This document shows positions 6,881 to 8,217 of a DNA stretch of 8,217 nucleotides, in pieces. Within the stretch, counting starts at the first letter, position 1, and the number at the start of each line of letters is the position of its first letter. A program made the translations under genes and the position numbers. Origin of the DNA: Gemmatimonadota bacterium (GTDB taxonomy: Bacteria; GCA-2686955); NCBI GenBank assembly GCA_026991065.1, contig JALXCG010000114.1, positions 1 through 8,217 on the forward strand, given 5' to 3'. The notes beneath the pieces are model-generated. The model was not told where the DNA came from. It did no database searches and saw nothing but the letters and a program-made list of their open reading frames with translations.

Positions 6881-8217
6881 ATGCTGTGCACAAATGGATG
6901 GTCATTCCGCTCCCGCATCTCTCTCGTCGCCATGCTTGGGTGTCTGCCTTTCACGCTCGGGGGACCGATCGCCGGCGCAATGTCCCTTCACGCGATCAAT
7001 GCGCCACGCCCGCCACAGCGCATCCATCCCGACGATCTCAACCACAACCGCATCGATGATGAGTTGGAGGAGTTGGTCGACAACGGGGAAGAACCGCCGT
7101 TTGAGTTTTTTGTCGAGTTTGATCGCACACTCTGGGAGACGTACCGCGCGGATATCAAAGCCCAAGTGCAGGCGGTCTGCGACAATCTTGGCAACGGCAC
7201 GGTGGCCGACGACTACTACCTGTTTCCCGGCCTCCTGATTGGTGAGGCCGAGCTTCAGGCCCCGCTCTGGGAGGCGGGCGAGTACCTCGATCCGTTGATT
7301 TACGCGCTTTTCAACGATATGGAGGTGGCGCCGCAGATGCTTCATGCCCTCCACTGGTTCTATCCCGCGGGAGATGGCGTTCCCGATTACTTGACCGCGG
7401 ATCGGATCTGCCCCCAAGTCTGGGAGCCACAGTATCTGCCGGACACCACCGCCTTCCAGCCCAGCGGGTATCAGACTCTGATCGCGGTACTCGACACCGG
7501 GGTCGACTCGGAGGGGATCGATGCCGAATTTGTCGCCGGCGGCTACGATGTGATCAGCGGCAACGAGGGAGACCCGTCAGACCTCTCCGCCGGCGTTCTG
7601 GATCACGGCACACAGGTCGCCTACGTCGCCCAGGGGTGGGGCCGCAGCGCCAGCAACGAGTACGGCGCCGCGCCGATGGCCGCCCTCTTGGATGTCCGCA
7701 TTGTCGACCCGACCACCTCCGATTTCTCCACCTCAAGCGCGGAGATTGCCAAAGCGCTGGATTGGGTGCACAACAACCGCAATCGTACGTTTTATGTCCC
7801 GTTCAGCGGTGCCGTACTCCTCCAGGGCATTGACGCGGTCAATATCTCGTTCGCCGACGGCGGTCCGAGCGCGCACCGCTTTGTTCCCGGAGGTGGTGGC
7901 TCCGGCGACTGCGACAACTTCGTTCCGGCCAGCGGCCAGGGCCCACTCTCGCTGGCCGTGGACGCCATGGTGCACTACGACAACATTCCGGTGGTGGTCG
8001 CGGCGGGCAACTGCGGCGAACCGCCCCTGGCGGGTTTCGGCGAACTGGCGGCGGCGCACAAGGGAATCACGGTCGGCGCCTATGCGGTGGGCCGCCCCGA
8101 TGACCGTGGCGACGACCAGGTCTATTCCTGGTCGAACCATGATTACGATCCGCCGCGCTCGCAGAAGCCCGACCTGGTCACGCCCGGCGATGCTTTTGGC
8201 CTGCAGGGCACCTCTCT
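6881..8217 (+). CDS. Exported subtilisin-family (S8) serine protease, 3' truncated by window
   Basis: This is an open frame of 445 codons that continues past the window edge. The ATG at 6881 follows GGAG by 8 bases. Residues 1-33 look like a signal peptide (RSRISLVAMLGCLPF, cleavage near AGA). Residues 52-63 form a thrombospondin type 3-like calcium loop with D52, N54, N56, D60 and E63. Residues about 73-150 look like an inhibitor-I9-type propeptide, assigned by pattern only. The peptidase S8 core shows all four landmarks: Asp205 in AVLDTGVD, His242 in DHGTQVA, oxyanion Asn377 in VVAAGN, and Ser445 in GTS, which is the last complete codon. MAALLDVRIVD and AVNISF match conserved core strands. 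Cys344 and Cys378 could form a disulfide. The part after Ser445, where a sorting domain would be expected, is not visible. It is 147 bases from the operon and uses TCA codons that the operon avoids, so it is probably an independent unit. Likely role: extracellular or periplasmic proteolysis. Confidence 0.93.
   Translation, partial: MLCTNGWSFRSRISLVAMLGCLPFTLGGPIAGAMSLHAINAPRPPQRIHPDDLNHNRIDDELEELVDNGEEPPFEFFVEFDRTLWETYRADIKAQVQAVCDNLGNGTVADDYYLFPGLLIGEAELQAPLWEAGEYLDPLIYALFNDMEVAPQMLHALHWFYPAGDGVPDYLTADRICPQVWEPQYLPDTTAFQPSGYQTLIAVLDTGVDSEGIDAEFVAGGYDVISGNEGDPSDLSAGVLDHGTQVAYVAQGWGRSASNEYGAAPMAALLDVRIVDPTTSDFSTSSAEIAKALDWVHNNRNRTFYVPFSGAVLLQGIDAVNISFADGGPSAHRFVPGGGGSGDCDNFVPASGQGPLSLAVDAMVHYDNIPVVVAAGNCGEPPLAGFGELAAAHKGITVGAYAVGRPDDRGDDQVYSWSNHDYDPPRSQKPDLVTPGDAFGLQGTS

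Noticed and set aside
6941-6943. Lipobox at Cys21 of the protease signal peptide (MLGC)
   Set aside because: Position -3 is methionine and the hydrophobic core continues past the cysteine, so a signal peptidase I site further on is more likely.

Overview
This window looks like a chromosomal stretch from a GC-rich, diderm (outer-membrane-bearing) bacterium. Three kinds of protein point to the FCB-related candidate phyla (Eisenbacteria, Krumholzibacteriota, Latescibacterota, Gemmatimonadota and similar): a secreted protein ending in a FlgD-type Ig-like domain, PorV/PorQ-like outer-membrane barrels, and a helix-hairpin-helix protein fused to a predicted barrel. The lineage is an inference from protein families. 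No rRNA, tRNA, CRISPR array, transposase, integrase or attachment-site repeat was seen.

Layout. Bases 1-218 hold no gene I can support; a weak extended -10 element lies at 141-149. Four same-strand genes follow with no spacers: a secreted protein with two copies of a double OB-like unit plus a C-terminal FlgD-like domain (219-1904); a PorV/PorQ-like barrel (TTG start at 1897, to 2805); an 848-residue protein with two ComEA-type helix-hairpin-helix domains and a long beta-rich region (2805-5351); and a second, larger PorV/FadL-like barrel (5345-6733). Each gene overlaps the next by 1 to 8 bases, and the second and third junctions contain TGATG, so this is very probably one operon. After 147 noncoding bases comes a separate gene, an exported subtilisin-family (S8) protease (from 6881). 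It runs off the window exactly at its catalytic serine, so its C-terminal part is not visible.

How the parts may work together. All five products carry an N-terminal signal peptide, so this is an envelope and secretion locus. The FlgD-like tail next to a PorV-like gene resembles a type IX-secretion-like cargo and shuttle pair. The OB-fold repeats and the helix-hairpin-helix domains are both folds often used to bind nucleic acid, which raises the possibility of handling DNA at the cell surface or in the periplasm. That link is speculative: OB folds and HhH domains also have other roles, and no nuclease, ComEC channel or pilus gene is present here.

The four operon genes almost completely avoid TTA, CTA and TCA codons, which produces long antisense open frames that are not genes. 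The protease gene uses TCA three times and is preceded by an inverted repeat whose right arm covers its ribosome-binding site, so it is probably regulated separately.
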